A DNA stretch of 64,000 bases from B25-G16 sp964549945 (GTDB lineage Bacteria; Desulfobacterota; DSM-4660; Desulfatiglandales; B25-G16). The stretch is taken from assembly GCA_964549945.1 (NCBI GenBank), contig CAZJXD010000006.1, forward strand, positions 1 to 64,000, read 5' to 3'. The notes under the pieces were generated by a model. That model was not told where the DNA came from, did no database searches, and saw nothing but the letters and a program-made list of their open reading frames with translations. Positions 24,861-33,278 of the stretch are shown here, in pieces; the first letter of the stretch is position 1, and each line of letters starts with the position of its first letter. Both the position numbers and the translations under genes were made by a program.

Positions 24861-25898
24861 TCATCGTTCACCTTTCTTTAATCTATTAAGCACGTCTACT
24901 GGGTCGGCAATGTCTGCAAGACATGCCGAGGCACATCGGCCGCACCCCACACATGCCACATCGTTGAGTATCCTGAAGAGATAGAGGCCTTTTCGGTAGA
25001 AACGGTGACGATACCTCGATGCCCTGGTCTCGCGGAAATTCTCTCCAGTGGCTACTTTTGCAAAATCCTCCAGCAGACAGCCGTCCCAACGTCTTATGCG
25101 CTGGCCGTGAACCAGGTCTAACTCCACGTCATCCCGTATATCAAAGCAGTAACAGGTCGGGCAGACCAGGTTGCAGGTGCCACAGCTCAGGCATTTGCCT
25201 GCCCTCTCATCAAACAGGAACGAATCCACTGAACGCTCCAAAAGCCTGGGTATCTCCCTCTTGGGAAAGACCAGGCTCCTCTGCTTGCAGAGCTTCGCGA
25301 TCTTTGACCGGGCCTCTATCCTCTGTTTGCCCTCGTTCGGGGTGGCCGAGCGAGTCGTTCCGTACTCGGTGAGCAGGTCCCTGCCCTTTTCGCTCCCGAG
25401 CTCCACGACGAAGCTCTGCCCGATATCGGTAAGCATGAGGTCGAAGCCGTATGACACGGCATCGGCTTCCATATCTGCCCAGAAGGAGCGTGGGGTAACC
25501 CTTGTGGGGTCAACCCCGATAATCACGGCGGACCCCCTCCGCTTCAAGTAATGCGGGTCCGGAACTCCCCTCTCGAATACCTGATCCATCTGATTGATGG
25601 CCTTGATGTCATATGGGTGGACGCCGAAAAGGATAAAGGGATCGCTTTCAATTACCGAAGTAACCTCAGGGGCGGGCTCGGCCTTGAACCGGAGCAATAC
25701 CTCTACTGGAGGCAGGAAATAGGTTTTATTCGGCGGTATTTTCGTACAGTCGAAATCGAGGGTGAGTTCCGCGGGCGATGTAATCGGCCCGTAACAAAAG
25801 GAGTGCTCCTTTCTCTTGACCCCCTCCACCCTATAGTGGTCGATGAGGTTCCGGACAAAGGCCTCGAAATTCAGCTTATCCATGAGGTGCAGTTCCAT
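24861..25898 (-). CDS. hydB: [NiFe] hydrogenase group 3b, beta subunit (ferredoxin-type)
   Basis: A 345-residue iron-sulfur protein of the sulfhydrogenase beta/anaerobic sulfite reductase A family. It has two [4Fe-4S] motifs in the C-terminal third, CLSCGTCNLVCPTCYCFD and CVGCGRCASACLADIADP. The N-terminal two thirds (YFLPPVEVLLRF, ILFGVHPYDIKAI) are the family's regular non-cofactor domain. First gene of the hydrogenase operon; the next gene's first ATG overlaps its stop. The 95 bases upstream contain the debris of a receiver gene (25929-25964) and the adjoining regulator tail. Confidence 0.92.
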   Translation of the reverse strand: MELHLMDKLNFEAFVRNLIDHYRVEGVKRKEHSFCYGPITSPAELTLDFDCTKIPPNKTYFLPPVEVLLRFKAEPAPEVTSVIESDPFILFGVHPYDIKAINQMDQVFERGVPDPHYLKRRGSAVIIGVDPTRVTPRSFWADMEADAVSYGFDLMLTDIGQSFVVELGSEKGRDLLTEYGTTRSATPNEGKQRIEARSKIAKLCKQRSLVFPKREIPRLLERSVDSFLFDERAGKCLSCGTCNLVCPTCYCFDIRDDVELDLVHGQRIRRWDGCLLEDFAKVATGENFRETRASRYRHRFYRKGLYLFRILNDVACVGCGRCASACLADIADPVDVLNRLKKGER

Positions 25899-25928
25899 TG
25901 CTCTGCCTCCAATCTTGTATGCCTGCGT

Positions 25929-25964
25929 AACGCCTCTGCTGCCCGGCCCACCGTGGGGTATGCA
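25929..25964 (-). pseudogene. 36-bp scrap of a receiver gene
   Basis: These bases match 18029-18064, inside the receiver of the receiver-FNT gene (the GYPTVGRAAEA region), with few substitutions. They are followed directly by the 103-bp segment shared with 18313-18415. So the two loci once had the same order, and here everything between was deleted. Confidence 0.6.
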
Positions 25965-25993
25965 CCCTCAGCATTCAATGACTGCGTATGCCG

Positions 25994-26620
25994 CTACCAG
26001 ATTTCGGCGCTGAGCCTCTGCTCGAGCCATCGTTTCTGATTCCCTGTCAATGGACCGATCTGCCCCTCTATCCACTCGATGTCACCGGTGAGTATCGCGA
26101 GCTTCTCGGGACCGCTCAGATCATACTCCTCGAGCGCATCGGCCCCCCGGTAGAGCAAATTGGCGATGAACTCGCTGTCGGCTGCGGCTCGATCGAGCAC
26201 CTTGAGCATCTCTTCCTTGTGGACCAACGCCTGCTTTTCTGGCTCTTGGGTGGCTGCTATATCAAGTGCTGAGGCAACTGCCTTGAGGAGCTGATCAGGG
26301 GTAAAGGGCTTCTCGAGGTAGTCCGCTGCGCCCATTTTCATGGCCTGAACCGATGACTCGATCGATGCGTACCCGGTGATCATTACCACCGGAAGCGATG
26401 GCTTGGCCCGCTTCACATCCCTTAAAACCCGCATGCCCCCGATATCGGGCATGCGGATATCGGTAAGCACGATGTCGTAGGTCTCCTTGATAGCCCAATC
26501 AATTCCCTCGCGCCCGCTTAAGGTGACATCGACCTCGTAGTTCTCATCGGTGAGGATCCTGCTTACGCTGTCCAGCACGACCTGTTCGTCGTCAACAACG
26601 AGTGCCCTCTTCTTTTTCAT
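25994..26620 (-). CDS. Response regulator with non-DNA-binding C-terminal extension
   Basis: A 208-residue protein starting at ATG 26620, seven bases after AGGAGG. The N-terminal receiver is complete (LVVDDEQ, LTDIRMPDIGGM, MITGYAS, LEKPFTP). The C-terminal 75 residues (from about EEMLKVLDRAAADSEFIANLL through ALEEYDLSGPEKLAILTGD) have a helical pattern recalling the short 'LigA/Nif11-like' helical domains and no helix-turn-helix, so it is probably not a transcription factor; that likeness is tentative. It follows the Cache kinase gene (26741) by about 120 bases. Its last 71 bases are duplicated at 18344-18415. Confidence 0.82.
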   Translation of the reverse strand: MKKKRALVVDDEQVVLDSVSRILTDENYEVDVTLSGREGIDWAIKETYDIVLTDIRMPDIGGMRVLRDVKRAKPSLPVVMITGYASIESSVQAMKMGAADYLEKPFTPDQLLKAVASALDIAATQEPEKQALVHKEEMLKVLDRAAADSEFIANLLYRGADALEEYDLSGPEKLAILTGDIEWIEGQIGPLTGNQKRWLEQRLSAEIW

Positions 26621-26740
26621 GGTTTTTCCTCCTTTTAAAGGACCTGACGAACTCCGATAGAGGCCGCCTTCAGGCTTGCGTAGCGTTATAGCGATGTTGC
26701 ACATCCCTCCAATACGCGCCCTTGAAAAGCGGCTTCCTTG

Positions 26741-28666
26741 TTATTCGGCCTGCTTGTCTATGGGTAACCATACGAAAAATCGAGTGCCTTTCCCGACCTC
26801 GCTTTGAACCCTGATTGTTCCTTCATGTCTCTGAATGATTCCATAGGAAACCGAGAGGCCAAGTCCGGTACCCTGGCCCACCTCTTTTGTGGTGAAGAAT
26901 GGATCGAACAACTTGTCGAGGTTCTCCGGCGGTATGCCGCAGCCGGTGTCGGCAACGGTGATCTCAATGCCCTTCTGGCCGGATTCGCTCGCAGACAATC
27001 CGGTTGCCGTGTAAATAGTGATGCTGTCCCCGGGCTCAGTGGCATCAAGGGCGTTAATAATGAGATTTACGACCACGCTTTGGATCTGGTTCCTATCCAG
27101 GGTAACCATGGGCAAATTCTCTCCCGCGTTAAACGTTATCTTTACGCCCTTCACTAATGCCTGGTTTTCCATTGCTTCGATGACGGATCTGATAAGCCTG
27201 TTTACATCGGTGGGCTCTTTATCAAGCTTCATCTGCCTGGAGAAATCCAGCAGGCCCTTCACGATCTTCCTGACCCGCTCCGTGGACTCGACTACCGTTT
27301 CGAGGTCGGAGCGAATATCATCTGCGAGATCCTTCCGTCGCAGCAGCATATGGGTATAGGCTAGTACGCCCGTGAGCGGGTTGTTTATCTCGTGGGCAAC
27401 GCCCGCCGCAAGCCTTCCAATGCTGGCCTGCTTTTCAGATTGGATGAGTCGATCCTCCGCCGCCGCGCTCCTGCGCCCCATAGCGGCAACCATGTCCTTA
27501 AAGGTGTTTTGCAACACGCCTATTTCGCCCTTTGATATGGGACCAATATCCGGGTTTAGGCTGCCCTCTGCGACCTGTCGGCTGCCCACTATCAACCGGC
27601 GTACCGGGTCCATGATCTTGTCCGCGAGGATGTATCCCAGGCCTATTGCCAATGCCATACCGGCCAAGGTGATCAGTATGAATACGGTGATGGCCTTCCT
27701 TCTGATGTCCACGTATTTAGCCTCCAACACCCCAACATACAGGATCCCAACCCTCTCACCCAGAATATCCTCGATTGGCTCGTATGCCGTTATGTACCAG
27801 TCACTCACCACAAACGCACGATCCGTCCACCTCTTGCCCTCTACGAGGACGTGTTCTTTCACCTCTTTTGAGACCCTTGTCCCAATAGCCCGCTTGCCCT
27901 CAGGGGTCATGACATTCGTCGAGATGCGCAGGTCATTGAAGAAGATGGTGGCCGTTCCTATGCTCCGGCCCTCGTATATTTCTTGCTGGAACACCGTATC
28001 CCGCACGGTATCAACGATATTAGTGCTCTGGTTGAGAAGAACTCCTGCATAGATGACCCCGAGCAGTTCACCTTGCTCGATTATCGGTACTGCGGCCGCA
28101 AGCGCCATTCCAGAGGTTTCCTCCTTCTCATCCCTTGGAGCCGCTCTCGGGGTGGGAAGCAATCTAATCCTGGCCCTTTCGGCGAGTTCGGGATTCTCGG
28201 CAGAGAGAAACTCATTGCTCAAAACGACGGTCCCCGATACGGCAACCCTTCGTTTGAGCGCTAAGTCCGTGAGGGGATTGCTAACCTGAACCGCCTCCTT
28301 TGGTATGGGGTCCGGCCCTATTCGGCACAGCGTAATCCCCTCCTTCGTCACTATACCGGCGAAATCCAGGTCCACCTCCTGGGCCAAGCGCTGGAGTCGA
28401 GTGACAAGGTCAGGGGCATCCCGCCTCGTAACCGCGGAAAGGAATCCAAAACCAAGTGCGGTAATATTCAGGGAAGACCTTAGAGATTGTATGCGAGCCT
28501 GGTAGATCTCGCGTGCGGCATTCAGGTCTAACCTGATGCGGTTTGTTGCCTCGGTGAGCACAGCCTTGTACAGGAGCTGGCCCCCGATGAATAGCGTTAC
28601 CACTCCTACCAGAAAGGCAACTCCTAAAAAACTCGCGATGAGCTTGGATCGTGTCGAGTAAAACAT
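26741..28666 (-). CDS. Cache-HAMP sensor histidine kinase
   Basis: A 641-residue membrane kinase. Residues 9-30 form the first membrane helix (IASFLGVAFLVGVVTLFIGG), then a periplasmic Cache sensor to about residue 325, a second helix (AITVFILITLAGMALAIGLG), HAMP (about 350-402), an NtrB-type HisKA box LAAGVAHEINNPLTG and a full HATPase (NLIINALDATEPG, VADTGCGIPPENL, GTGLGLSVSYGII). The sensor has the double-length Cache pattern for small carboxylic acids or similar ligands. The response regulator at 25994 is its probable partner. Short repeats (CTAAAGTGCC type) lie right before its start. Confidence 0.92.
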   Translation of the reverse strand: MFYSTRSKLIASFLGVAFLVGVVTLFIGGQLLYKAVLTEATNRIRLDLNAAREIYQARIQSLRSSLNITALGFGFLSAVTRRDAPDLVTRLQRLAQEVDLDFAGIVTKEGITLCRIGPDPIPKEAVQVSNPLTDLALKRRVAVSGTVVLSNEFLSAENPELAERARIRLLPTPRAAPRDEKEETSGMALAAAVPIIEQGELLGVIYAGVLLNQSTNIVDTVRDTVFQQEIYEGRSIGTATIFFNDLRISTNVMTPEGKRAIGTRVSKEVKEHVLVEGKRWTDRAFVVSDWYITAYEPIEDILGERVGILYVGVLEAKYVDIRRKAITVFILITLAGMALAIGLGYILADKIMDPVRRLIVGSRQVAEGSLNPDIGPISKGEIGVLQNTFKDMVAAMGRRSAAAEDRLIQSEKQASIGRLAAGVAHEINNPLTGVLAYTHMLLRRKDLADDIRSDLETVVESTERVRKIVKGLLDFSRQMKLDKEPTDVNRLIRSVIEAMENQALVKGVKITFNAGENLPMVTLDRNQIQSVVVNLIINALDATEPGDSITIYTATGLSASESGQKGIEITVADTGCGIPPENLDKLFDPFFTTKEVGQGTGLGLSVSYGIIQRHEGTIRVQSEVGKGTRFFVWLPIDKQAE

Positions 28667-28675
28667 ATTTAACAG

Positions 28676-28715
28676 TGTCTAAAGTGATCTAAAATGCCTA
28701 AAGTGCCTAAGGTCA
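28676..28715. repeat. CTAAAGTGCC-type short repeat cluster, left
   Basis: Contains CTAAAGTGAT, CTAAAATGC, CTAAAGTGC and CTAAGGTC in a row. The same unit occurs in inverted orientation at about 35041-35080, on the other side of the lower-GC redox block. Confidence 0.45.
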
Positions 28716-28766
28716 AGAAGTAGGCAGTATGGAGCATGAAGTGGGCACCAGTTATCTCTTGACTAA

Positions 28767-30683
28767 TTACTGCATACTGACCACTGCATACTGACCACTG
28801 CATAAATCTCTATCTCTTTTTAATACAGCGCCAGTTGGGCAGTTCGCAAAACAGATTCCACATCTTATACAGGTACCCGTGTCAATAATACATATCTTAT
28901 CTTCTTTTTTCTTTTTTCTTTCATTCTTTGATGTTGCACTACCTGATTGTTTGACCTCCTTCTGCTCCGCGCCTTCACCTTCACGCTCGGTAATGGCGCT
29001 TGCTGGGCAACTCCTTAAACAGAGTAAACAACCAGTACATTTGGCTTCATCTATGTAGTATTCAATAAGCGCCTTGCAAACCTTGGCAGGGCATCTCTTG
29101 TCAACAATATGGGCTGTGTATTCGTCTTTAAAGTATCTAATCGTGGTAAGAACAGGATTTGGGGCAGTCTGGCCTAATCCACAAAGAGAACCATTCTTCA
29201 CTAACCCCCCTAGTTCTTCAAGTAACCCTAAGTCCTCCTGTTCACCTTGGCCATTGGTAATCTTTTCTAATATGTTAAACAACTTTTCCGTTCCTATGCG
29301 GCATGGTGAACATTTCCCGCAGCTTTCTTCCCGGGTAAAATCGATAAAGTATTTAGCTACATCCACCATACATACATCTCCATCAAGGACAATCATGCCT
29401 CCTGATCCAAGGATAGATCCAGCGGCCTCCAGTGACTCATAGGTCACCTCTTTATCCAGGTAGGTTTCCGGGAGACATCCTCCTGAGGGCCCTCCGGTCT
29501 GGACGGCCTTAAATTTCTTTCCATTGGGTATTCCGCCACCGATATCATATATTATTTCCCCGAGCTTTATCCCCATTGGCACTTCAACCAGTCCCGAATT
29601 GTTTATCTTCCCTGTAAGAGAAAAAACCACGGTACCCTTTGATCTCCCAAGGCCCATATCAGCAAACCATTGAGCCCCGTTTTTAATGATAAGTGGGATA
29701 TAAGCCCACGTCTTGACATTGTTGATATTTGTGGGCTTTCCCCAAAGACCCTTTGAGGCAGGATAGGGGGGACGCGGGCGTGGATTTGCCCGCTTTCCCA
29801 TGATAGATGCCATTAATGCTGTTTCTTCCCCTGAGACAAATGCACCTGCACCTTGATTGATCTGGAGGTCAAAATCAAAATTGGAACCCATAATATGAGA
29901 CCCGAGGAACCCCTTTTCCCTCGCCTGGGTAATAGCGACCTCAAGTCTATGAACGGCTAAAGGGTATTCCGCCCTCACGTAAATATACCCCTTTGATGCC
30001 CCAATTGCGAATGCCCCGATAATCATACCTTCTATCATACTATGGGGATTTGCTTCCAGAAGGCTCCTATCCATGAATGCGCCGGGATCACCTTCATCTG
30101 CATTACAGATTATGTATTTTTGGGAAGGACTCCCGCCATTACTGCGTCGCGCAAAATCCCATTTAACACCGGTAAGGAAGCCTGCACCACCGCGCCCCCT
30201 CAATTGGGAGGATTTGACCTCCTCAATTATCTCCTCTGGTGTCATGGCCAAGATTGCCTGTCGAGCTGCTCTATATCCCCCCACTGCAATATACTCTTCT
30301 ATATCTTCAGGATTTATGAATCCCCAGCGGGCTGTAATCATCTTTTGCTGTCTGTTATAGAAAGGAATATCCGTCCATTTTTCGATAGGCCTGCCTGTGG
30401 TGGGATCATGATAATGGAGTCTGCTTACAGGGATACCATTTATTAGATGGGAGTCAACAATCTCTTTTACATCATCTGGTTTCAATCGACAATAGAGAAC
30501 ATCATCGGGGTCCACGATAGCGCTTGGCCCTATCTGGCAAAAACCACGGCATCCCGTTAGTTTCACCGCCACAGGTAACTGCTTCCTTGCAATCTCGCGT
30601 TCAAGTTCTCTGTGTATTTGGGTCGCACCTGCGGATACGCAACCTGTTCCCTGACAGACAAGTATTGTTCGTCTTTCGGTCAT
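28767..30683 (-). CDS. NuoF-like NADH:acceptor subunit with N-terminal [2Fe-2S] and C-terminal ferredoxin domains
   Basis: A 638-residue diaphorase subunit, as in bifurcating hydrogenases and NAD-linked formate dehydrogenases. The start is ATG 30683 after AGGAGA. The thioredoxin-like N-terminus has CQGTGCVSAG and GCRGFCQIGP. The NuoF core has RGRGGAGFLTGVKWDF, NADEGDPGAFMDR, GAGAFVSGEETALMASI, and the cluster site ESCGKCSPCRIGT. Two [4Fe-4S] motifs close it: CTGCLLCLRSCP and CIRCGICFANCP. The last eight codons and stop are made of a 14-bp tandem repeat (28770-28808), so the native C-terminus has been altered. Lower GC than the hydrogenase genes. Confidence 0.92.
   Translation of the reverse strand: MTERRTILVCQGTGCVSAGATQIHRELEREIARKQLPVAVKLTGCRGFCQIGPSAIVDPDDVLYCRLKPDDVKEIVDSHLINGIPVSRLHYHDPTTGRPIEKWTDIPFYNRQQKMITARWGFINPEDIEEYIAVGGYRAARQAILAMTPEEIIEEVKSSQLRGRGGAGFLTGVKWDFARRSNGGSPSQKYIICNADEGDPGAFMDRSLLEANPHSMIEGMIIGAFAIGASKGYIYVRAEYPLAVHRLEVAITQAREKGFLGSHIMGSNFDFDLQINQGAGAFVSGEETALMASIMGKRANPRPRPPYPASKGLWGKPTNINNVKTWAYIPLIIKNGAQWFADMGLGRSKGTVVFSLTGKINNSGLVEVPMGIKLGEIIYDIGGGIPNGKKFKAVQTGGPSGGCLPETYLDKEVTYESLEAAGSILGSGGMIVLDGDVCMVDVAKYFIDFTREESCGKCSPCRIGTEKLFNILEKITNGQGEQEDLGLLEELGGLVKNGSLCGLGQTAPNPVLTTIRYFKDEYTAHIVDKRCPAKVCKALIEYYIDEAKCTGCLLCLRSCPASAITEREGEGAEQKEVKQSGSATSKNERKKKKEDKICIIDTGTCIRCGICFANCPTGAVLKRDRDLCSGQYAVVSMQ
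28768..28808. repeat. 14-bp tandem repeat at the NuoF-like 3' end
   Basis: Unit ACTGCATACTGACC occurs 2.6 times in tandem. On the minus strand it encodes the last residues (QYAVVSMQ) and the stop of the NuoF-like protein. Confidence 0.7.
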
Positions 30684-30710
30684 TTCTCTCCTTTTGACGC
30701 AGATAAACAC

Positions 30711-30885
30711 GGATTATTAAGATTCCAAATATTTAATATTTTCTGCGTGTATCTGCCCGCCCTGGCGCGACATAGCATGGACATAAGCCTGCTTTGTTGC
30801 TAACATAAAAGCTTAGCTTTTATAACTAATCCTTGCATGCCAGGTCTGGGCCAGGGCGAAAATCTGCGTCCTGATTAGAGTATTT
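30711..30885. repeat. Palindrome-rich intergenic element
   Basis: Between the NuoF-like and NfnB-like genes. CGCCCTGG (30758-30765) pairs with CCAGGGCG (30851-30858), and inside it ATAAAAGCT (30805-30813) pairs with AGCTTTTAT (30815-30823). GCAGAT words flank both ends. The whole could fold into one long hairpin. No coding signal. Confidence 0.5.
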
Positions 30886-32331
30886 TCACCACCAATCAGG
30901 TGTCAGGGTTTCATCACTCTCCTTCATCAAATCCTCATGCATTGCCTTTGCCGCCCTTCTGCCGGCCCCCATAGCAGAGATAACCGTTGCAGCCCCTGTA
31001 ACGATATCCCCACCTGCATAGACAAATCTCTTGCTTGTCCTGCCCCAATCATCAACTTCAATGTATCCCCACTTGTTTGTCTTCATATCAGGGGTTGTTT
31101 TGGTAATCAATGGATTGGCCTGACCACCTATGCTCACAAGAACCTGATCGCAATCAAATTCAAAGAAGGAACCATCTATAGGAACGGGCCGTCGTCTCCC
31201 TGATTCATCAGGCTCACCAAGTTCATAATGCTGACACCTCATTCCGACAACACTTCCCTCCTCATTGCCGAGGATATCAACGGGATTTGAAAGGAACCTG
31301 AACTCTATCCTTTCCTCTTCCGCGTGATGAACCTCTGCGGCCCTTGCCGGCATCTGTTCCCTTGCACGCCTATAAACAACCGCAACCTTTTCCGCTCCTA
31401 ATCGGATAGCGGTCCTTGCAGAATCCATAGCTACATTTCCACCTCCGAGAACGGCAACGTTTTTCCCTATTATCAGAGGGGTTCTGTATTTTGGGAATAG
31501 GTAGGACTTCATCAGATTGCTGCGTGTAAGATATTCATTTGCGGAAAATACCCCATTCAAGTTCTTGCCGGGTATGTCTAAGAAGATTGGAAGCCCGGCT
31601 CCAACCCCAATGTAAACAGCATTGAATCCCATGATATTGAAGAGATCATCAATTTTATACAGCCTTCCGATCACGCTGTTATAGAAGATTTTAACGCCTA
31701 AACCTTCCAGGGCCCCGATCTCTGCCTCTACAATCCTTTTTGGCATCCTGAATTCTGGAATACCATAGACTAATACACCTCCTCCTCGATGAAATGCCTC
31801 ATACACAGAAACCTCATAACCGAGCTTTATCAGATCTCCGGCAACAGTCAATCCAGAAGGCCCGGAACCTATGACAGCCACTTTTAAGCCGTTTTTACCC
31901 TTTATTTCAGGCACCTCCATAAGATTGTTTTCTCGCTCATAATCGGCAACGAATCTCTCAAGGTTCCCTATGGCAACGGCCCGGGTTTTATCCTTCTTTC
32001 CCCTTATACATACTCCTTCACATTGAGTCTCCTGTGGGCACACTCGGCCGCATACAGCAGGAAGAACATTTTTCGTTTTAATGAGCCGGGCTGCCTCGGC
32101 AAACTTTTTCTCGCCTATCAGTTCAATGAATTCAGGGATAGGTACCTCCACCGGGCATCCGGAAACACAGGGCCTATTTTTGCAATTCAAACAGCGCTCT
32201 GCCTCAGCCACCGCCTCTTCCGGCGTGTAGCCGTATGGAACCTCTTCGAAATTACGATTTCTCTTCTCTGGCGGCTGTTCAGCCATCCCATGCCGCTCAA
32301 TGGCCATCCGCTCTTTGGCTGTCAATTCCAT
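30886..32331 (-). CDS. NfnB-like / glutamate-synthase small-subunit-like NADPH oxidoreductase
   Basis: A 481-residue FAD/NADPH oxidoreductase. The N-terminal iron-sulfur region has AERCLNCKNRPCVSGCP, then VCGRVCPQETQCEGVC; two dinucleotide folds follow (VAVIGSGPSGLTVAGDL, VAVLGGGNVAMDSA) and the C-terminal VYAGGDIVTGAATVISAMGA. In Nfn this subunit binds NADP(H) and the bifurcating FAD next to the NfnA subunit; homologous proteins serve as glutamate synthase beta subunits. Pairing with an NfnA-like gene 98 bases upstream favours the Nfn role. It also resembles StnC of Sporomusa-type transhydrogenase, given the NuoE/NuoF-like partners. Confidence 0.88.
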   Translation of the reverse strand: MELTAKERMAIERHGMAEQPPEKRNRNFEEVPYGYTPEEAVAEAERCLNCKNRPCVSGCPVEVPIPEFIELIGEKKFAEAARLIKTKNVLPAVCGRVCPQETQCEGVCIRGKKDKTRAVAIGNLERFVADYERENNLMEVPEIKGKNGLKVAVIGSGPSGLTVAGDLIKLGYEVSVYEAFHRGGGVLVYGIPEFRMPKRIVEAEIGALEGLGVKIFYNSVIGRLYKIDDLFNIMGFNAVYIGVGAGLPIFLDIPGKNLNGVFSANEYLTRSNLMKSYLFPKYRTPLIIGKNVAVLGGGNVAMDSARTAIRLGAEKVAVVYRRAREQMPARAAEVHHAEEERIEFRFLSNPVDILGNEEGSVVGMRCQHYELGEPDESGRRRPVPIDGSFFEFDCDQVLVSIGGQANPLITKTTPDMKTNKWGYIEVDDWGRTSKRFVYAGGDIVTGAATVISAMGAGRRAAKAMHEDLMKESDETLTPDWW

Positions 32332-32429
32332 CTCAATAGCCTTGCCTTAACAGTTGGATTGGTTAAATTCGTTATATCTGTTCGATTGGATAACAAATAA
32401 AGCCAATGAAACTAATAGAACACATGAAA

Positions 32430-33269
32430 CTAAGTCTTTTCAGCCATACATTTATGTGAATAAGACTGATAAACGACTACCTCTTGCTCAGCGTATGCGC
32501 TCTTACGCTGATGCAATTCCTTCCAGTCAACCTTATGCCCATCAAACTCCGGCCCATCGACGCACGCAAATTTCGTCTCTCCCCCGACGCTTACCCGGCA
32601 TGCACCGCACATACCCGTGCCATCCAGCATAATGGAATTGAGTGCAACCTTGGTTGGAACGCCGTAGGGCCGAGTTGCCTCAGAACATCTCTCGAGCATC
32701 TGGGAGCAGCCCATAAAGAAGGCCTGATCTATCACAACTCCCTCCTCGAGCATCTCCCTGACGACGTCCTCAACCTTACCTTTCGTGCCTTTAGAGCCGT
32801 CACTGGTTGCGTATAAAACGCGATCACTCACTGCATGGAGCTCCTTTTCATGATAGAATAGAGAACTATAACGTGCTTCAATTATAGATATAACCTTATT
32901 ACCAGCTGCCTTGCATGCACGCGCTATGGGATAGATTCCTCCAATTCCGTAGCATCCACCCCCTAACACAACCGTACCATAATTTTTTATTTTTGAAGGC
33001 ACGCCTAATGGTCCGGTTATCGCGTATAATGAATCTCCGACCTTCATTCTTGCCAGCTCTAAGGTTGAGATGCCAAGCTCTAACACATAAAGGGTTATTG
33101 CTCCGGTATCAGTATTCCAGTCTGATACTGTAATCGGTATTCTCTCGCTATATTCATTGCCCATAACAATGACAAACTGCCCTGCCTGTATGGAATTCGC
33201 AATCTCAGGTGCCTTAATCACCATCTTATGCACATTAAATATCTCGGATTTTTCTATTATCTCATTCAT
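32430..33269 (-). CDS. NfnA-like / ferredoxin-NADP reductase subunit alpha
   Basis: A 279-residue FAD- and [2Fe-2S]-containing electron-transfer protein of the DHODH beta/sulfide dehydrogenase beta family. Marks: FAD-binding GQFVIVMGNEYSERIPITVS, NAD-binding TVVLGGGCYGIGGIYPIARA, and a C-terminal [2Fe-2S] site with MLDGTGMCGACRV and KFACVDGPEFDG. It forms the NAD-side subunit of NADH-dependent ferredoxin:NADP transhydrogenase when paired with NfnB. Located between the NuoG-like gene (nine-base gap) and the NfnB-like gene. Confidence 0.88.
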   Translation of the reverse strand: MNEIIEKSEIFNVHKMVIKAPEIANSIQAGQFVIVMGNEYSERIPITVSDWNTDTGAITLYVLELGISTLELARMKVGDSLYAITGPLGVPSKIKNYGTVVLGGGCYGIGGIYPIARACKAAGNKVISIIEARYSSLFYHEKELHAVSDRVLYATSDGSKGTKGKVEDVVREMLEEGVVIDQAFFMGCSQMLERCSEATRPYGVPTKVALNSIMLDGTGMCGACRVSVGGETKFACVDGPEFDGHKVDWKELHQRKSAYAEQEVVVYQSYSHKCMAEKT

Positions 33270-33278
33270 AATTATCCC

